A DNA stretch of 64,000 bases from assembly GCA_033763575.1 (NCBI GenBank), contig JANRKF010000035.1, positions 75,353 through 139,352 on the forward strand. Reading direction: 5' to 3'. The position numbers and the translations under genes are program-made. The stretch is from JANRKF01 sp033763575 (lineage in GTDB: Bacteria; Pseudomonadota; Alphaproteobacteria; Rickettsiales; SXRF01). Positions 1 to 9,257 of the stretch are shown one piece after another. Below the pieces are notes generated by a model that did no database searches, was not told where the DNA came from, and saw nothing but the letters and a program-made list of their open reading frames with translations. How positions within the stretch are numbered: position 1 is the first letter of the stretch; the number at the start of each line of letters is the position of its first letter.

Positions 1-15
1 AGCGAAGGCTTGTTC

Positions 16-90
16 TGGCTGGGGCGCCAGGATTCGAACCTGGGAATGCCGGTACCAAAAACCGGTGCCTTACCACTTGGCGACGCCCCA
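16..90 (-). tRNA. tRNA-Gln (UUG anticodon)
   Basis: Read on the minus strand this folds as a full cloverleaf. The acceptor TGGGGCG pairs with CGCCCCA, the discriminator is G and a CCA end is encoded at 18-16. The anticodon stem CCGGT/ACCGG encloses the loop TTTTGGT, giving anticodon UUG (glutamine). The T-arm GGTTCGAATCC is canonical. Confidence 0.96.
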
Positions 91-239
91 ATCTACCCCA
101 GAAAAACCAGAGGATAGCCTTGCATTGCAGCAAGGCACGGGTGGGGATAGGAATACACAGAACGTGTTTTGTCAAGCAGCATGAGCAATAAAGCGCCTCA
201 TCAATTTTGATGTGCGCGGAAGGTGTTGCCGCGCTAATA

Positions 240-267
240 AAAAGGGTAGCCCGAAGGCTACCCTTTT
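240..267 (-). terminator. Rho-independent terminator of the adhesin gene
   Basis: A perfect 8-bp stem GGGTAGCC/GGCTACCC is flanked by an A-tract and a T-tract. On the minus strand the loop is TTCG, a stable tetraloop, and the stem is followed by a T-rich run. It lies 26 bp past the stop codon of the adhesin gene. The A/T symmetry means it could also work on the other strand. Confidence 0.88.
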
Positions 268-292
268 ACTCGTTTGTCAGGCGACCAATGCG

Positions 293-3200
293 TTATTGTG
301 GAATATCGCAAGGGTTGTTTTCATCGCACTGAATCAGTGCGAAGTTGTCGCCACCGGCTGATGGCTCCAGATTGCCTGGGTTTTCACCACCTGCGGCAGG
401 CGCGAGGCCGCCGAGACCGCCACCAGTGGCACCGCCACCATTATTCACGGCGAGGAGGGTGCTGCTTCCGGGCGTTCTGAAGTTGCCGCCGGCGAAATCA
501 CTCGTCTGCTCCGAGGTGTTGTTTACATCGAACGGCGACTGAATCGTCAGGAAGCCACGCGTGTAATCAATTACATAATTGGAGTTGGCTTCCAAGGTGC
601 CGCGGTTGATGCCGTAGGTGCCAGGCAGTGTTTCTCTCGGCACCGTTCTCAGGCCGCCGGTGAACACTTCAAATCCATCGGAGAATTTGAAGCCGGATGC
701 TGCGAAGGTCAGCGGCGGGATGTTGTCGCCCAGAGTGATGAACTGATCATCACCGGTGACGAAAAGCGTTGCTGGCGTTATGCGGAGCAAGCCACCGGTG
801 TAGCTGATGGTGTAATTGCTTCCGGCATCAAGCGCACCCTGATTGATGTTGTACGGGCCGTCTGCGACGTTCTCACCTGCGTCACGGGTCAGATCGCCAC
901 TGAATACCGAGGCATCATCACCATTCTGCAATGTGCCGAAGGTGAAGGTCAGCGTTGGGTCAACGTCACCGTATACTTTGGTCTGGTCGTCAGCGAGGAC
1001 GCTCAGCGTGTAAGGCGTGATGGTGAGTACGCCACCGGTGTAGTCGATGGTGTAGTTGCTGCCTGCATCAAGCGACCCCTGATTGATGTTGTAGGGGCCG
1101 CCGGCCACGTTTTCACCCGCATCGCGAGAGAGGCCGCCGGTAAACAGGCTGTCATCATCACCCGTTACGAAGCCGCTGAAGCCGAAAGACAGGAACGGAT
1201 CAGCCGAGCCGTAGACTTTGGTTTGGTCATCCGCGTCGATGAAGAGCGTCGCCGGGGTGATGTCGGCCAGGTCGGTGGTCGTGGTGTTTTGGGTGTAGTT
1301 CGCCGCGTCGGTGCCGCTGATAGTGATGCCAGCAACCGTTACCAGCTTGTCCACGCCAACGTTTTTATCGTCAAAGTCTGCGCTTGCGTTCAACACGTCA
1401 AACACGTCGCCGCCGATGCGATCATCGGAGAAGGTCACCGTTGCGGTAGTGGTGCCGTCATAGACCTTGTCATCCGCCAGTGCCGAAACGTTCAGCGCTT
1501 TCGGTGTCACGACCAGCGCGCCATCCACGAAGGTGATGGTGTAGTTGGTGGTGCGGAACGGTCCGTTATTGGTCGGGTTCGACGCCATGATACCCCACGT
1601 GCCGGCGTTCCAGTTGCCGCTGGTGGAGTTGGTGGCATCCGTTGCAAGATCCACCGAGCCGATGGTCTCACCGCCTACCAACCCAACAGCGGTGTAGCCG
1701 TTCGTCAGGTTATTGCCATCACCGTAAGTCTGGGTCTGGTCATTGGCGGTGATGGTCAGTGCCGCCGGGGTGATATCCGCTTTATCGGTCGCGGTGGTGT
1801 TGGTCAGGTTGTAGTTGCCTGCATCCGCGCCGCTGATGCTGATGCCGTTCACCGTCACATTTTTATTGGTTCCGACGTTTTTGGTGCCGAAGCGTGCGGT
1901 GGTGAAGCTGTTATCGACAACATCGCCCATGATGGCGTCGTTGGAGAGCGTTACGGTGGCGTTGCGGTTGCCATCGTAGATTTTATCATCCGCCACGGCC
2001 GAAACGATCAGGTCTTTCGGTGTCACGACCAGTGCGCCATCCACAAAGGTGATGGTGTAGTTGCTGGCGCTGAACGTGCCGCCGGTGGCGTTAGAGGCCA
2101 TGATGCCCCATGTGCCGACGTTCCAGTTGCCGCTTGTTGAGTTGGTGGCATCCGTGGCAAGATCCACCGAACCGACGGTTTCGCCGCCTTGCAGGCCGGT
2201 GGTGCTGAAGCCGTTGACCAGATTATTGCCGTCGCCGTAGGTCTGGGTCTGGTCATTGGCGGTGATGGTGAGCGCCGCCGGGGTGATGTCGGCCTGATCA
2301 GTCGCGGTGGTGTTGGTCAGGTTGTAGTTGGCAGAATCAGTACCAGTTAAGGCCATCCCAAGCACGGTCACATCTTTATTGGTACCGACATCTTTGGTGT
2401 CGAAGAGCGCGGTGGTGAAGGTTTCATCAAATACATCGCCGCCGATGCGGTCATCGGAGAAGGTTACGGTCGCATCACGGGTGGCATCATAGACTTTATC
2501 ATCCGCAACGACCGTGGCGGTCAGGTTTTTCTTCAGAACCGTGAGCGCACCATCCACAAAGGTGATGGTGTAGTTGCTGGCGCTGAACGTGCCGCCGCTG
2601 GCGTTGGAGCCAATGATGCTCCAGCTGCCTGCGTTCCAGTTGCCGCTGCTGGAGAGTGTGGCATCGGTGGCAAGATCCACCGAGCCGACGGTCTCACCGC
2701 CCTGCAGGCCTGCGATCTGGTAGCCGTTACCCAGTACGTTGCCGTCGCCGTAAACCTGGCTTTGGTTATTCGCGGTGATGGTCAGTGCTGCCGGGGTGAT
2801 GTCGGCCTGATCGGTCGCGGTGGTGTTGGTCAGGTTGTAGTTGGCAGAATCAGCGCCGCTGATGCTGATACCGTTCACCGTCACGTTTTTATTGGTGCCG
2901 ACGTTTTTGTTGCCGAAGCGGGCGGTGGTGAAGCTGTTATCGACAACATCGCCTATGATGGCGTCGTTGGAGAGCGTTACGGTGGCGTTGCGGGTGGCAT
3001 CATAGACTTTATCATCCGCCACGGCCGAAACGATCAGGTCTTTCTGACCGATGTTGAGCGCGCCATTGGTGTAGGTGATGGTGTAGTTATTGGCATCGAA
3101 CGACATACCCAGCGCGTTTGCGATGGTGATGGTCCACGCGCCGGCGTTCCAATTACCGCTTGTTGAGTTGGTGGCATCGGTAGAAAGATCGACGGTGTCG

Positions 3201-5566
3201 ATGGTGTCGCCGCTGTAAAGGCCGGTGGTGCTGAAGCCCGCGGTGAAGCTATTGCCCGTGCCGTAAGTTTGGGTCTGGTCGTTAGCGGTTACGGTGAGTG
3301 CCGCAGGATCAATGGTCAGGCCGTTGGCAAGAGTCGAGCCGGTGAAGCCATAGCCCATTTCCGACGCAAGCGTGCCAGCGGCTACGTTGATGTCATAGGT
3401 GCCGACATTGTTACCCACCATGTAAGGGGTGGTGAAATCGGCCGATCCGCTGACCATATCGGTCACATCGTCACCGGCCAGATAGCCGGAAAGCGTGTAA
3501 GTGAAGCTTGGCGCGGGCTGGCCATAGGTGCCGTTCGCCGCATCCGGGGTGATGGTAAGCGTTGGCGTGAAGCTATAGAGCAGGCCGTCGCCGCTGCCGA
3601 GCGTCGGGCAGGAGCCGCCATAGGTGCAGCTATAACGTTTGAAATCAGGGACAAGGCCGCCGATGGTATCGTTGGCCGGATTGGTGCTGTACACCAGCCA
3701 GCGGCCATTGGTTGCGGTGAGTGCGTCTGCGCCGCGGTCGTTGACGAAGTTGCCAGCGAGGGCAGCAAGGGTGATCGCATCGCCGGTGGCGGTGCTGGTG
3801 ATGGTGCCGGCAAATGCACGCAACCTGATATTGCCGGTCGTTGCCGTGGCGAGGAAGGTGCCGTCTCCGGTGTTGATCGCGCCATTAATTTCTACGTTCG
3901 TACCGGCGGAAAATGCTGCGTTACCACCATTTGTGGTCAGCGCAGAACCAAGATCCATATCCACTTTCCCAGCGGCGGCGTTGAAGTTGACGTTTAACTT
4001 ATTGCTGGTGGAGGTAATCGATACGCCGAGATTCACCGTAATGTTGTTATGCGCGTTCAGAGTCAGGCTGGCATCAGTGCCCGCATTTTTCAGAATGTTG
4101 CTCGACACGGTGATATTGCCGGGCTGGGTGTTAAGGCCTGCCGTGCCGGTGGTGATGATGACGCTGGTGCCGGCATTCAGGTTGGCCTCAATGCTTGCGA
4201 CGCTAACGCGCCCATTATTGCTGGTGGTGGTGAAGTTCGGGTTGCCGGCCACGTTATTGTCAGTATTCGGCAGGTTGGTGATATTGATGTTGTTCGGGTC
4301 GAGCAGCCACGTGCCGCCTTGGCCGTTCGCGGCGCTGGCATCGACCGAGCCGAAGGCATCGAGATATTCTTTGCCGGAGGTTTCAACGAAACCGCCATTT
4401 CCGCCTGCTGCGCCACCTTTGGCTTCGATGTTGCCATAGAAGAACGTGTTATTGTCAGCCCATACGATGACTTTGCCGCCATTGCCATTCAGCAAGGCGT
4501 TGGCGAACAGGCTTGCGCCGGTTTGCAATACCGTATTCTGCGCGGTTGGGGTGATGCCCTGGCCCTGATAATCGCCACCGATGAGGATGGTGCCGCCGCC
4601 GGTATTACCGGAAACGTCGATGGTTGCGCCGGTCAGGATGCCGACATTGCCGCCAAGCACGTTGACTTCGCCGCCTTTTTCATTGCCCGCAGTGCCTTTG
4701 GCATCGATTTTACCGGCAACGAGCGTGGTTTTCGCACCGGAGAGGACGACTTTGCCGCCTTTGCTGCCGATGCTGTTGGCCTGAACGAGGCCGTCCATGT
4801 TGATGACGCTTTCAACCGCGCTTTGCGCTGCGGCTGCGGTGAGGAGCACCTGGCCGCCATTGGCTTCGATCTGGCCGCTGTTTTTTACGAGTTGTGCCGT
4901 CAGGTCGCCGCTGGCCTGCACGCTGAGCAGTCCGTCGCCATACATATCCACCGCGAATGTGTCGCCGGAAGCGAGCTGTACCTTGCCGAGATTGGCTTGG
5001 ATGAGGCCGTCATTAGTGACGCTTGGGCCGACGAGGAGGGCAAGGCCGCCATCGGCTACGTTGATATTACCGCTGTTGCTGACGACGGCATTTGGGTTGC
5101 CTGCTTTATCGAAGGTCAGGTCGCCGTTCATGAAGCGGTTATTGTCGATATCTGCCGTGGTTGCGACCAGGCCGCCCACATTCACCGCTGCGCCGGCACC
5201 GAACATCACACCCTGAGAGTTGACGATGATCACATTGCCGTTGGCGTTCAGCGCGCCGTTGATTTGTGATGCCGAGGTCGCGCCAACAACGCGGTTCAGG
5301 GCAATGGCTGCAGACGAGGGCTGAATGAAGTTGGCCGTTTCATTTTGGCCGATATCAAAGTTGCTCCACTCGATGAGGGCGCGGTTGGTCGCCTGAGTGA
5401 TATTTGTGGTGGTGCCCGAAGTGGCGATGGCCGCTTGTCCGGCGACTACGTTACCACCCGCAGGGAGTGCATAAGCTGGTTGGCTAAGCGCCATTGCAAG
5501 CACCGCGCCGGTGAGGATGGTGCTGGTCTGCAGGCTGTTACGAGAGATGGTGCTGAAAGTAGTCAT
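293..5566 (-). CDS. Two-partner secretion adhesin/exoprotein (TpsA), filamentous-hemagglutinin type with YDG/MBG repeats
   Basis: A 1757-residue secreted protein exported through the TpsB pore encoded just upstream. Residues 1-33 form a signal peptide ending near AYA. The TPS domain follows at about 35-280, with NANGNVIIVNSQGVMFG in place of the usual NPNG region. The body is beta-helix-like and low in cysteine. Three near-identical YDG+MBG units of 171-172 residues follow, then three MBG units of 80 residues (TPATLF...DDQTKVYG). The C-terminus is Gly-rich and ends with CDENNPC four residues before the stop, a Cys-X5-Cys pair. In HMW1-type adhesins a C-terminal disulfide loop keeps the protein on its transporter, so surface retention is a reasonable inference. 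The start has an AAGGGA ribosome site. The ligand is unknown. Confidence 0.9.
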   Translation of the reverse strand: MTTFSTISRNSLQTSTILTGAVLAMALSQPAYALPAGGNVVAGQAAIATSGTTTNITQATNRALIEWSNFDIGQNETANFIQPSSAAIALNRVVGATSASQINGALNANGNVIIVNSQGVMFGAGAAVNVGGLVATTADIDNNRFMNGDLTFDKAGNPNAVVSNSGNINVADGGLALLVGPSVTNDGLIQANLGKVQLASGDTFAVDMYGDGLLSVQASGDLTAQLVKNSGQIEANGGQVLLTAAAAQSAVESVINMDGLVQANSIGSKGGKVVLSGAKTTLVAGKIDAKGTAGNEKGGEVNVLGGNVGILTGATIDVSGNTGGGTILIGGDYQGQGITPTAQNTVLQTGASLFANALLNGNGGKVIVWADNNTFFYGNIEAKGGAAGGNGGFVETSGKEYLDAFGSVDASAANGQGGTWLLDPNNINITNLPNTDNNVAGNPNFTTTSNNGRVSVASIEANLNAGTSVIITTGTAGLNTQPGNITVSSNILKNAGTDASLTLNAHNNITVNLGVSITSTSNKLNVNFNAAAGKVDMDLGSALTTNGGNAAFSAGTNVEINGAINTGDGTFLATATTGNIRLRAFAGTITSTATGDAITLAALAGNFVNDRGADALTATNGRWLVYSTNPANDTIGGLVPDFKRYSCTYGGSCPTLGSGDGLLYSFTPTLTITPDAANGTYGQPAPSFTYTLSGYLAGDDVTDMVSGSADFTTPYMVGNNVGTYDINVAAGTLASEMGYGFTGSTLANGLTIDPAALTVTANDQTQTYGTGNSFTAGFSTTGLYSGDTIDTVDLSTDATNSTSGNWNAGAWTITIANALGMSFDANNYTITYTNGALNIGQKDLIVSAVADDKVYDATRNATVTLSNDAIIGDVVDNSFTTARFGNKNVGTNKNVTVNGISISGADSANYNLTNTTATDQADITPAALTITANNQSQVYGDGNVLGNGYQIAGLQGGETVGSVDLATDATLSSSGNWNAGSWSIIGSNASGGTFSASNYTITFVDGALTVLKKNLTATVVADDKVYDATRDATVTFSDDRIGGDVFDETFTTALFDTKDVGTNKDVTVLGMALTGTDSANYNLTNTTATDQADITPAALTITANDQTQTYGDGNNLVNGFSTTGLQGGETVGSVDLATDATNSTSGNWNVGTWGIMASNATGGTFSASNYTITFVDGALVVTPKDLIVSAVADDKIYDGNRNATVTLSNDAIMGDVVDNSFTTARFGTKNVGTNKNVTVNGISISGADAGNYNLTNTTATDKADITPAALTITANDQTQTYGDGNNLTNGYTAVGLVGGETIGSVDLATDATNSTSGNWNAGTWGIMASNPTNNGPFRTTNYTITFVDGALVVTPKALNVSALADDKVYDGTTTATVTFSDDRIGGDVFDVLNASADFDDKNVGVDKLVTVAGITISGTDAANYTQNTTTTDLADITPATLFIDADDQTKVYGSADPFLSFGFSGFVTGDDDSLFTGGLSRDAGENVAGGPYNINQGSLDAGSNYTIDYTGGVLTITPYTLSVLADDQTKVYGDVDPTLTFTFGTLQNGDDASVFSGDLTRDAGENVADGPYNINQGALDAGSNYTISYTGGLLRITPATLFVTGDDQFITLGDNIPPLTFAASGFKFSDGFEVFTGGLRTVPRETLPGTYGINRGTLEANSNYVIDYTRGFLTIQSPFDVNNTSEQTSDFAGGNFRTPGSSTLLAVNNGGGATGGGLGGLAPAAGGENPGNLEPSAGGDNFALIQCDENNPCDIPQ
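541..1261 (-). repeat. Three 240-bp tandem repeats (MBG domains) in tpsA
   Basis: Equivalent Ile codons of the ITP motif fall at 1261, 1021 and 781, an exact 240-bp (80-residue) period. Each unit carries a DDQ...YG start and a ...SNYTI/VxDYTxGxLxI end. The last copy is the most divergent. Confidence 0.85.
1499..3043 (-). repeat. Tandem 513-516 bp YDG+MBG repeats in tpsA
   Basis: Equivalent lysine codons opening each unit (K-D/N/A-L) end at 3043, 2530, 2017 and 1501. Spacings are 513, 513 and 516 bp, or 171-172 residues. Three full units and the start of a fourth are present. DNA identity between units is high, so copy number could change by recombination or slippage. Confidence 0.85.
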
Positions 5567-5717
5567 ATGCGGGTTCCCTTAAAAGGTGGTGGATTCGGTG
5601 TACACAAAAAGATTAAATAACAGTTAATATCAGAAATGGACAAAAATCAACTAATATATGATTAATTTTATATATTCTTTAATCTATATACAAATCAATA
5701 TGTTGTTAACTAAAGCG

Positions 5718-7454
5718 TTAAAAGCGTGCGGTCGTCGCAAAAAAGATTCTCGCATCGTCCCCATGCCCACCCTGGTTGCTGGCGGGTTTGGTCAAAGGCA
5801 CCGCCACTTCCAGCGAGCTGGAGAGGTTTTCGGTGAAGCTGGTGCGGACACCGCCACCCCATGAGGCAAGGCTGCGCTTGTCATTAGCATTAGGCGCGCC
5901 TTCGCGGATCCATGCACGACCGATGTCATAGTAGGTGAAGAGCTGGTAGGAGTTGAAGTAGGGTGAGCCGACCACGCCGTTATAGCGCAGCTCCAGCTTG
6001 CCGGAAATACCACTATCGCCTAGCACTTCGGCCGGGTCGTACGCTGTGCCGAAGCTGGTGCCGCCGAGCGAGAACTGCTCGGAGATCAGCAGCGGGTCGA
6101 GCGAGTACTGACCGGAAGCCGTGGCAAGAATCGAAAAATTCTTCGGCAGTGGCTGCAGGCGCGACAGATCGACGTTGAGCTTGGAGAAGTCTGCTTCGCC
6201 ATTCGAATTGGTGCGATTTGCGCCATCATCGGTGGCGCCGAAGGCATCGAGGCCCTGGCTCAGCTGCGCGTCGATGAAGTTGTTGCCGCGGAACTGATCG
6301 AAGAAATTATAGTTGCCGCCGATGCGCGCGATGCGCAGGCGATCCTTGGTAAAATCGACATTGTTGAAGACATCGGTGTCGGCATTGCGCACATCGAACA
6401 AGGCGCGGGCCACCAGGTTTTCCTGGCGCGAGCGGATGAACGGATGCGTCACCTTAGCTTCGAACAGGTCGGAATCGCCGACGATATCGATGTTTTTGAG
6501 TGAATCGCCCGGCTCGGTGTGGGTGCGCGAGGCGAGCAGTGAGAGTTTTGTTCCGTCAGTGCCGAGCAGCTCGTCATGCTGCAGCTCGAAGCCGCGCAGT
6601 TCTTTGCTTGGGCTGCTGGTCGTGAGGCGGAGTTGCGTGCGGTCATACAGGCCGAACAACGAATTTGCCGCTACGGTAGCGTTATATTGCCACGGGCCGA
6701 CGAACTTACTGCCGCGATTATCGACGGAAGCGCTTGCGTCAAATGCCTTGCGTTCCACATTGACCACCAGCTCCGCCGCGCCGAATTCCGTAGGCGAGGG
6801 GCGCAGGAGGCCGCGAATGGTGGCGCCAGGCAGGTCGTTGATAAGAAGCAGCTTGCGCTCCAGCTCTTTCGTGTTGACGGGGCGCTGGTTTTTGATGCTT
6901 GCGAGGTGGGCGGCGATGATTTCGCGCTCGCTGTCGCTTTTGATGTCACCTTGAATCACGATGTTGCTTACGAAGCCTTCGACGATGCGGATTTTCAGGG
7001 TGCCTTTGCTAATTTCCTGCTGCGGCACCACGGCTTGCGAAAGCACATAGCCAGCTTTTTGGTACATATCGGTGATTTTGCGGGCGACGGACTGCGCATC
7101 CAGCAGCGATATTTTCTTATCGACCAGGCTTTCATAGGTCGGCTTCAATTCTTCTTCGGTGAAGGCAGTGTTGCCCGCGACACTGAGGCGTTTCAGCACG
7201 AACTTCACCTTGCTCAGCTTATCCTGCTGCGCCTGCGACAGTTCTTTCGGCGCGCTAGGCAGCGGCAGACCGAGATCGCCGGATTGCAGCGGTGCGGGTG
7301 CTTCCTCAAAGCGGCGACCGATCTGGCTGGCATCCACCGACGTGGGCACGTTCTGCGCGAATGCCGAGGAGGCCGCGAGCAGGCTGGTCAGCGCAACGCT
7401 CGCTGTCAGGGTGATGGTCAGGGTGGTGTTGCGCGTGGTAGCGTTCGAGGTCAT
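5718..7454 (-). CDS. Two-partner secretion outer-membrane transporter (TpsB, ShlB/FhaC/HecB family)
   Basis: A 578-residue Omp85-superfamily protein that secretes its TpsA partner across the outer membrane. It has a signal peptide (residues 1-33, ending AFA) and a periplasmic helix/linker. Two POTRA-like domains lie at about 85-240 (FVLKRLSVAGNTAF... and VSNIVIQGDI...). A beta-barrel follows and ends in ATTARF, with the C-terminal Phe typical of outer-membrane proteins. The EQFSLGGTSFG segment corresponds to the conserved barrel motif where family members usually have VRGY. It lies upstream of tpsA in the same direction with a 151-bp AT-rich gap, so the two form a tpsB-tpsA operon. Confidence 0.93.
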   Translation of the reverse strand: MTSNATTRNTTLTITLTASVALTSLLAASSAFAQNVPTSVDASQIGRRFEEAPAPLQSGDLGLPLPSAPKELSQAQQDKLSKVKFVLKRLSVAGNTAFTEEELKPTYESLVDKKISLLDAQSVARKITDMYQKAGYVLSQAVVPQQEISKGTLKIRIVEGFVSNIVIQGDIKSDSEREIIAAHLASIKNQRPVNTKELERKLLLINDLPGATIRGLLRPSPTEFGAAELVVNVERKAFDASASVDNRGSKFVGPWQYNATVAANSLFGLYDRTQLRLTTSSPSKELRGFELQHDELLGTDGTKLSLLASRTHTEPGDSLKNIDIVGDSDLFEAKVTHPFIRSRQENLVARALFDVRNADTDVFNNVDFTKDRLRIARIGGNYNFFDQFRGNNFIDAQLSQGLDAFGATDDGANRTNSNGEADFSKLNVDLSRLQPLPKNFSILATASGQYSLDPLLISEQFSLGGTSFGTAYDPAEVLGDSGISGKLELRYNGVVGSPYFNSYQLFTYYDIGRAWIREGAPNANDKRSLASWGGGVRTSFTENLSSSLEVAVPLTKPASNQGGHGDDARIFFATTARF

Positions 7455-7706
7455 AGTTTATATCCTTGTGTGAGGTCGAATAAAAATATAATCGCGGCAC
7501 TTATACGATTTTCGGCACGTATTGCAACACCTAATTTCCTTGGATAACATGCAGAAATTGGGCGGTGTCTTTTGCGGGTGCGGCGCAACCTGTTCTATCT
7601 ACTACCAATAAAGCACTTCTCTGAAAAAACTAATGGCGGAGCGGTTGTTACAGAGAATTTATTAATGTTGCATAGATGCTACAGGCGGGGCGCAAGAAGG
7701 GAAAAA

Positions 7707-8645
7707 TCACCCATGCTGCGCGTCACGCGCTTTCTTCATCTCCGCGAAATCATCGCCTGCGTGATAAGAGCTGCGTGTAAGCGGCGAGCTTGCCACCATC
7801 AGGAAGCCCTTGGCGCGGGCCTGCCTTCCCATCATGCCGAATTCGTCCGGCGTCACGTAGCGGTCTACGGCTGCATGGGCCGGGGTGGGCTGCAGATATT
7901 GGCCGATGGTCATGAAATCCACTTCGGCGGCGCGCAGATCGTCCATCACCTGCAGCACTTCGTCATATTCCTCGCCGAGGCCGACCATGATGCCGGATTT
8001 GGTGAAAATCGTCGGGTCGATTTCCTTCACGGTTTTGAGCAAATGCAGCGAATTGAAATAGCGCGCGCCGGGGCGGATGGATTTATACAGCCTCGGCACG
8101 GTTTCGATATTGTGGTTATACACGTCCGGCTTGGCGTCGGCGACGATGGCAATCGAGGATTCTTTGCGCAGGAAATCCGGCGTCAGCACCTCGATGGTGG
8201 TGTCGGGCGAGGCCTGGCGAATCGCGGTGATGCACTCGGCGAAATGTCTGGCGCCGCCATCGCCCAGATCATCCCTATCAACAGAAGTAATCACCACATG
8301 TTTGAGGCCAAGCTTGCCGACCGCTTCGGCGAGGTTCGCCGGTTCGTGCGGGTTGAGCGCCCCCGGCACGCCGGTCTTCACGTTGCAGAAGGCGCAGGCG
8401 CGGGTGCAGGTATCGCCCATGATCATCACGGTGGCGTGTTTCTGGCTCCAGCATTCGCCAATATTGGGGCAGGCGGCTTCCTCGCACACCGTGTTGAGCT
8501 TGAGCTTATGGATGACATCACGCGTTGCCTGGAATTCTTTGGAAACAGGCGCCTTCACGCGGATCCAGTCCGGCTTCGGGAGTTTTTCCCTAGCCCCGGC
8601 GGATGGCGGGGTTTTCTCTGCTAAAAAATTATGAACATCAGCCAT
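7707..8645 (-). CDS. lipA: Lipoyl synthase
   Basis: A 312-residue radical SAM enzyme that inserts two sulfurs into octanoyl chains bound to lipoyl domains of 2-oxoacid dehydrogenases. The auxiliary cluster motif CEEAACPNIGEC is near residue 54 and the radical SAM motif CTRACAFCNV near residue 80. The family C-terminal block MVASSPLTRSSYHA is present. Length matches the family. The gene is divergent from rpoZ, and no lipB lies nearby. Confidence 0.97.
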   Translation of the reverse strand: MADVHNFLAEKTPPSAGAREKLPKPDWIRVKAPVSKEFQATRDVIHKLKLNTVCEEAACPNIGECWSQKHATVMIMGDTCTRACAFCNVKTGVPGALNPHEPANLAEAVGKLGLKHVVITSVDRDDLGDGGARHFAECITAIRQASPDTTIEVLTPDFLRKESSIAIVADAKPDVYNHNIETVPRLYKSIRPGARYFNSLHLLKTVKEIDPTIFTKSGIMVGLGEEYDEVLQVMDDLRAAEVDFMTIGQYLQPTPAHAAVDRYVTPDEFGMMGRQARAKGFLMVASSPLTRSSYHAGDDFAEMKKARDAQHG

Positions 8646-8722
8646 TGTGAGGGTTCTACTAGAAAATCCTTGCTATATCAACAAACATTATGTAAAAAGC
8701 CGTTCCCTAAATACCAGACCCC

Positions 8723-8740
8723 CGCCATGCAGCGGGGCCA
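8723..8740 (+). other. Small hairpin in the rpoZ leader
   Basis: CCCCGC pairs with GCGGGG across a short CATGCA loop, immediately before the AGGAGA ribosome site of rpoZ. It could modulate rpoZ translation, but there is no further evidence. Confidence 0.35.
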
Positions 8741-8755
8741 TATCAGGAGAAACCT

Positions 8756-9169
8756 ATGGCTCGCGTTACCGTTGAAGATTGCATTATGGAAGTGCCTAAC
8801 CGTTTTGAACTGGTGCTGCTCGCTTCGCAGCGCGCCAAGCAGCTGAGCGTGGGCAACCCGCTCACCGTTGAGCGCGATAACGACAAGGACTCGGTGGTGA
8901 GCCTGCGTGAAATAGCCGACAAGACGATCAGCCTGCCGCAGCTCGAGGAAACGCTGATCCAGAGCTTCTTCAAAAGACAAGTATCGGATATTGCCGACCA
9001 GAAACTGCTTACCTCCGGCGAAGAGATTGCCGCCGATGTGGAAGAGGCGTTCAAGGAAGCGGCGCAAAGCATCAGCGATTCGCGCAATACGGGTGCCGCC
9101 GCCGATGACGATGCCGACAGCGACGCCGATATGGCATTCGGTGGTGACGATGTCCAGGCGGAAGATTAA
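8756..9169 (+). CDS. rpoZ: DNA-directed RNA polymerase omega subunit
   Basis: A 137-residue omega subunit that helps assemble beta-prime into RNA polymerase. The N-terminus MARVTVEDCIMEVPNRFELVLLASQRAK is the family signature. The last 30 or so residues are a strongly acidic tail (DDDADSDAD), seen in several alphaproteobacteria. The start has an AGGAGA ribosome site 6 bp upstream. The usual downstream spoT/relA neighbour is absent; kdpD converges instead. Confidence 0.96.
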   Translation: MARVTVEDCIMEVPNRFELVLLASQRAKQLSVGNPLTVERDNDKDSVVSLREIADKTISLPQLEETLIQSFFKRQVSDIADQKLLTSGEEIAADVEEAFKEAAQSISDSRNTGAAADDDADSDADMAFGGDDVQAED

Positions 9170-9187
9170 GAAAAAACAGGGGAACTG

Positions 9188-9248
9188 AAGAATTGACGAA
9201 TTGACGAACCAAGGAAAATTTCTCCAGTTCTTCAATTCCTCAATTCTC
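9188..9248. terminator. 61-bp hairpin between convergent rpoZ and kdpD
   Basis: Two 22-bp arms (9188-9209 and 9227-9248) are inverted copies matching at 19 of 22 positions, around a 17-bp centre. Each arm contains two tandem GAATTGA words. It fills the gap between two convergent genes and probably terminates both. There is no clear T-run. Confidence 0.55.
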
Positions 9249-9257
9249 CTTACTGAC

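Noticed and set aside
4049..5269. 406-codon frame on the plus strand
   Set aside because: Antisense to the TPS domain of the adhesin gene; Ala/Asp/Val-rich shadow composition.
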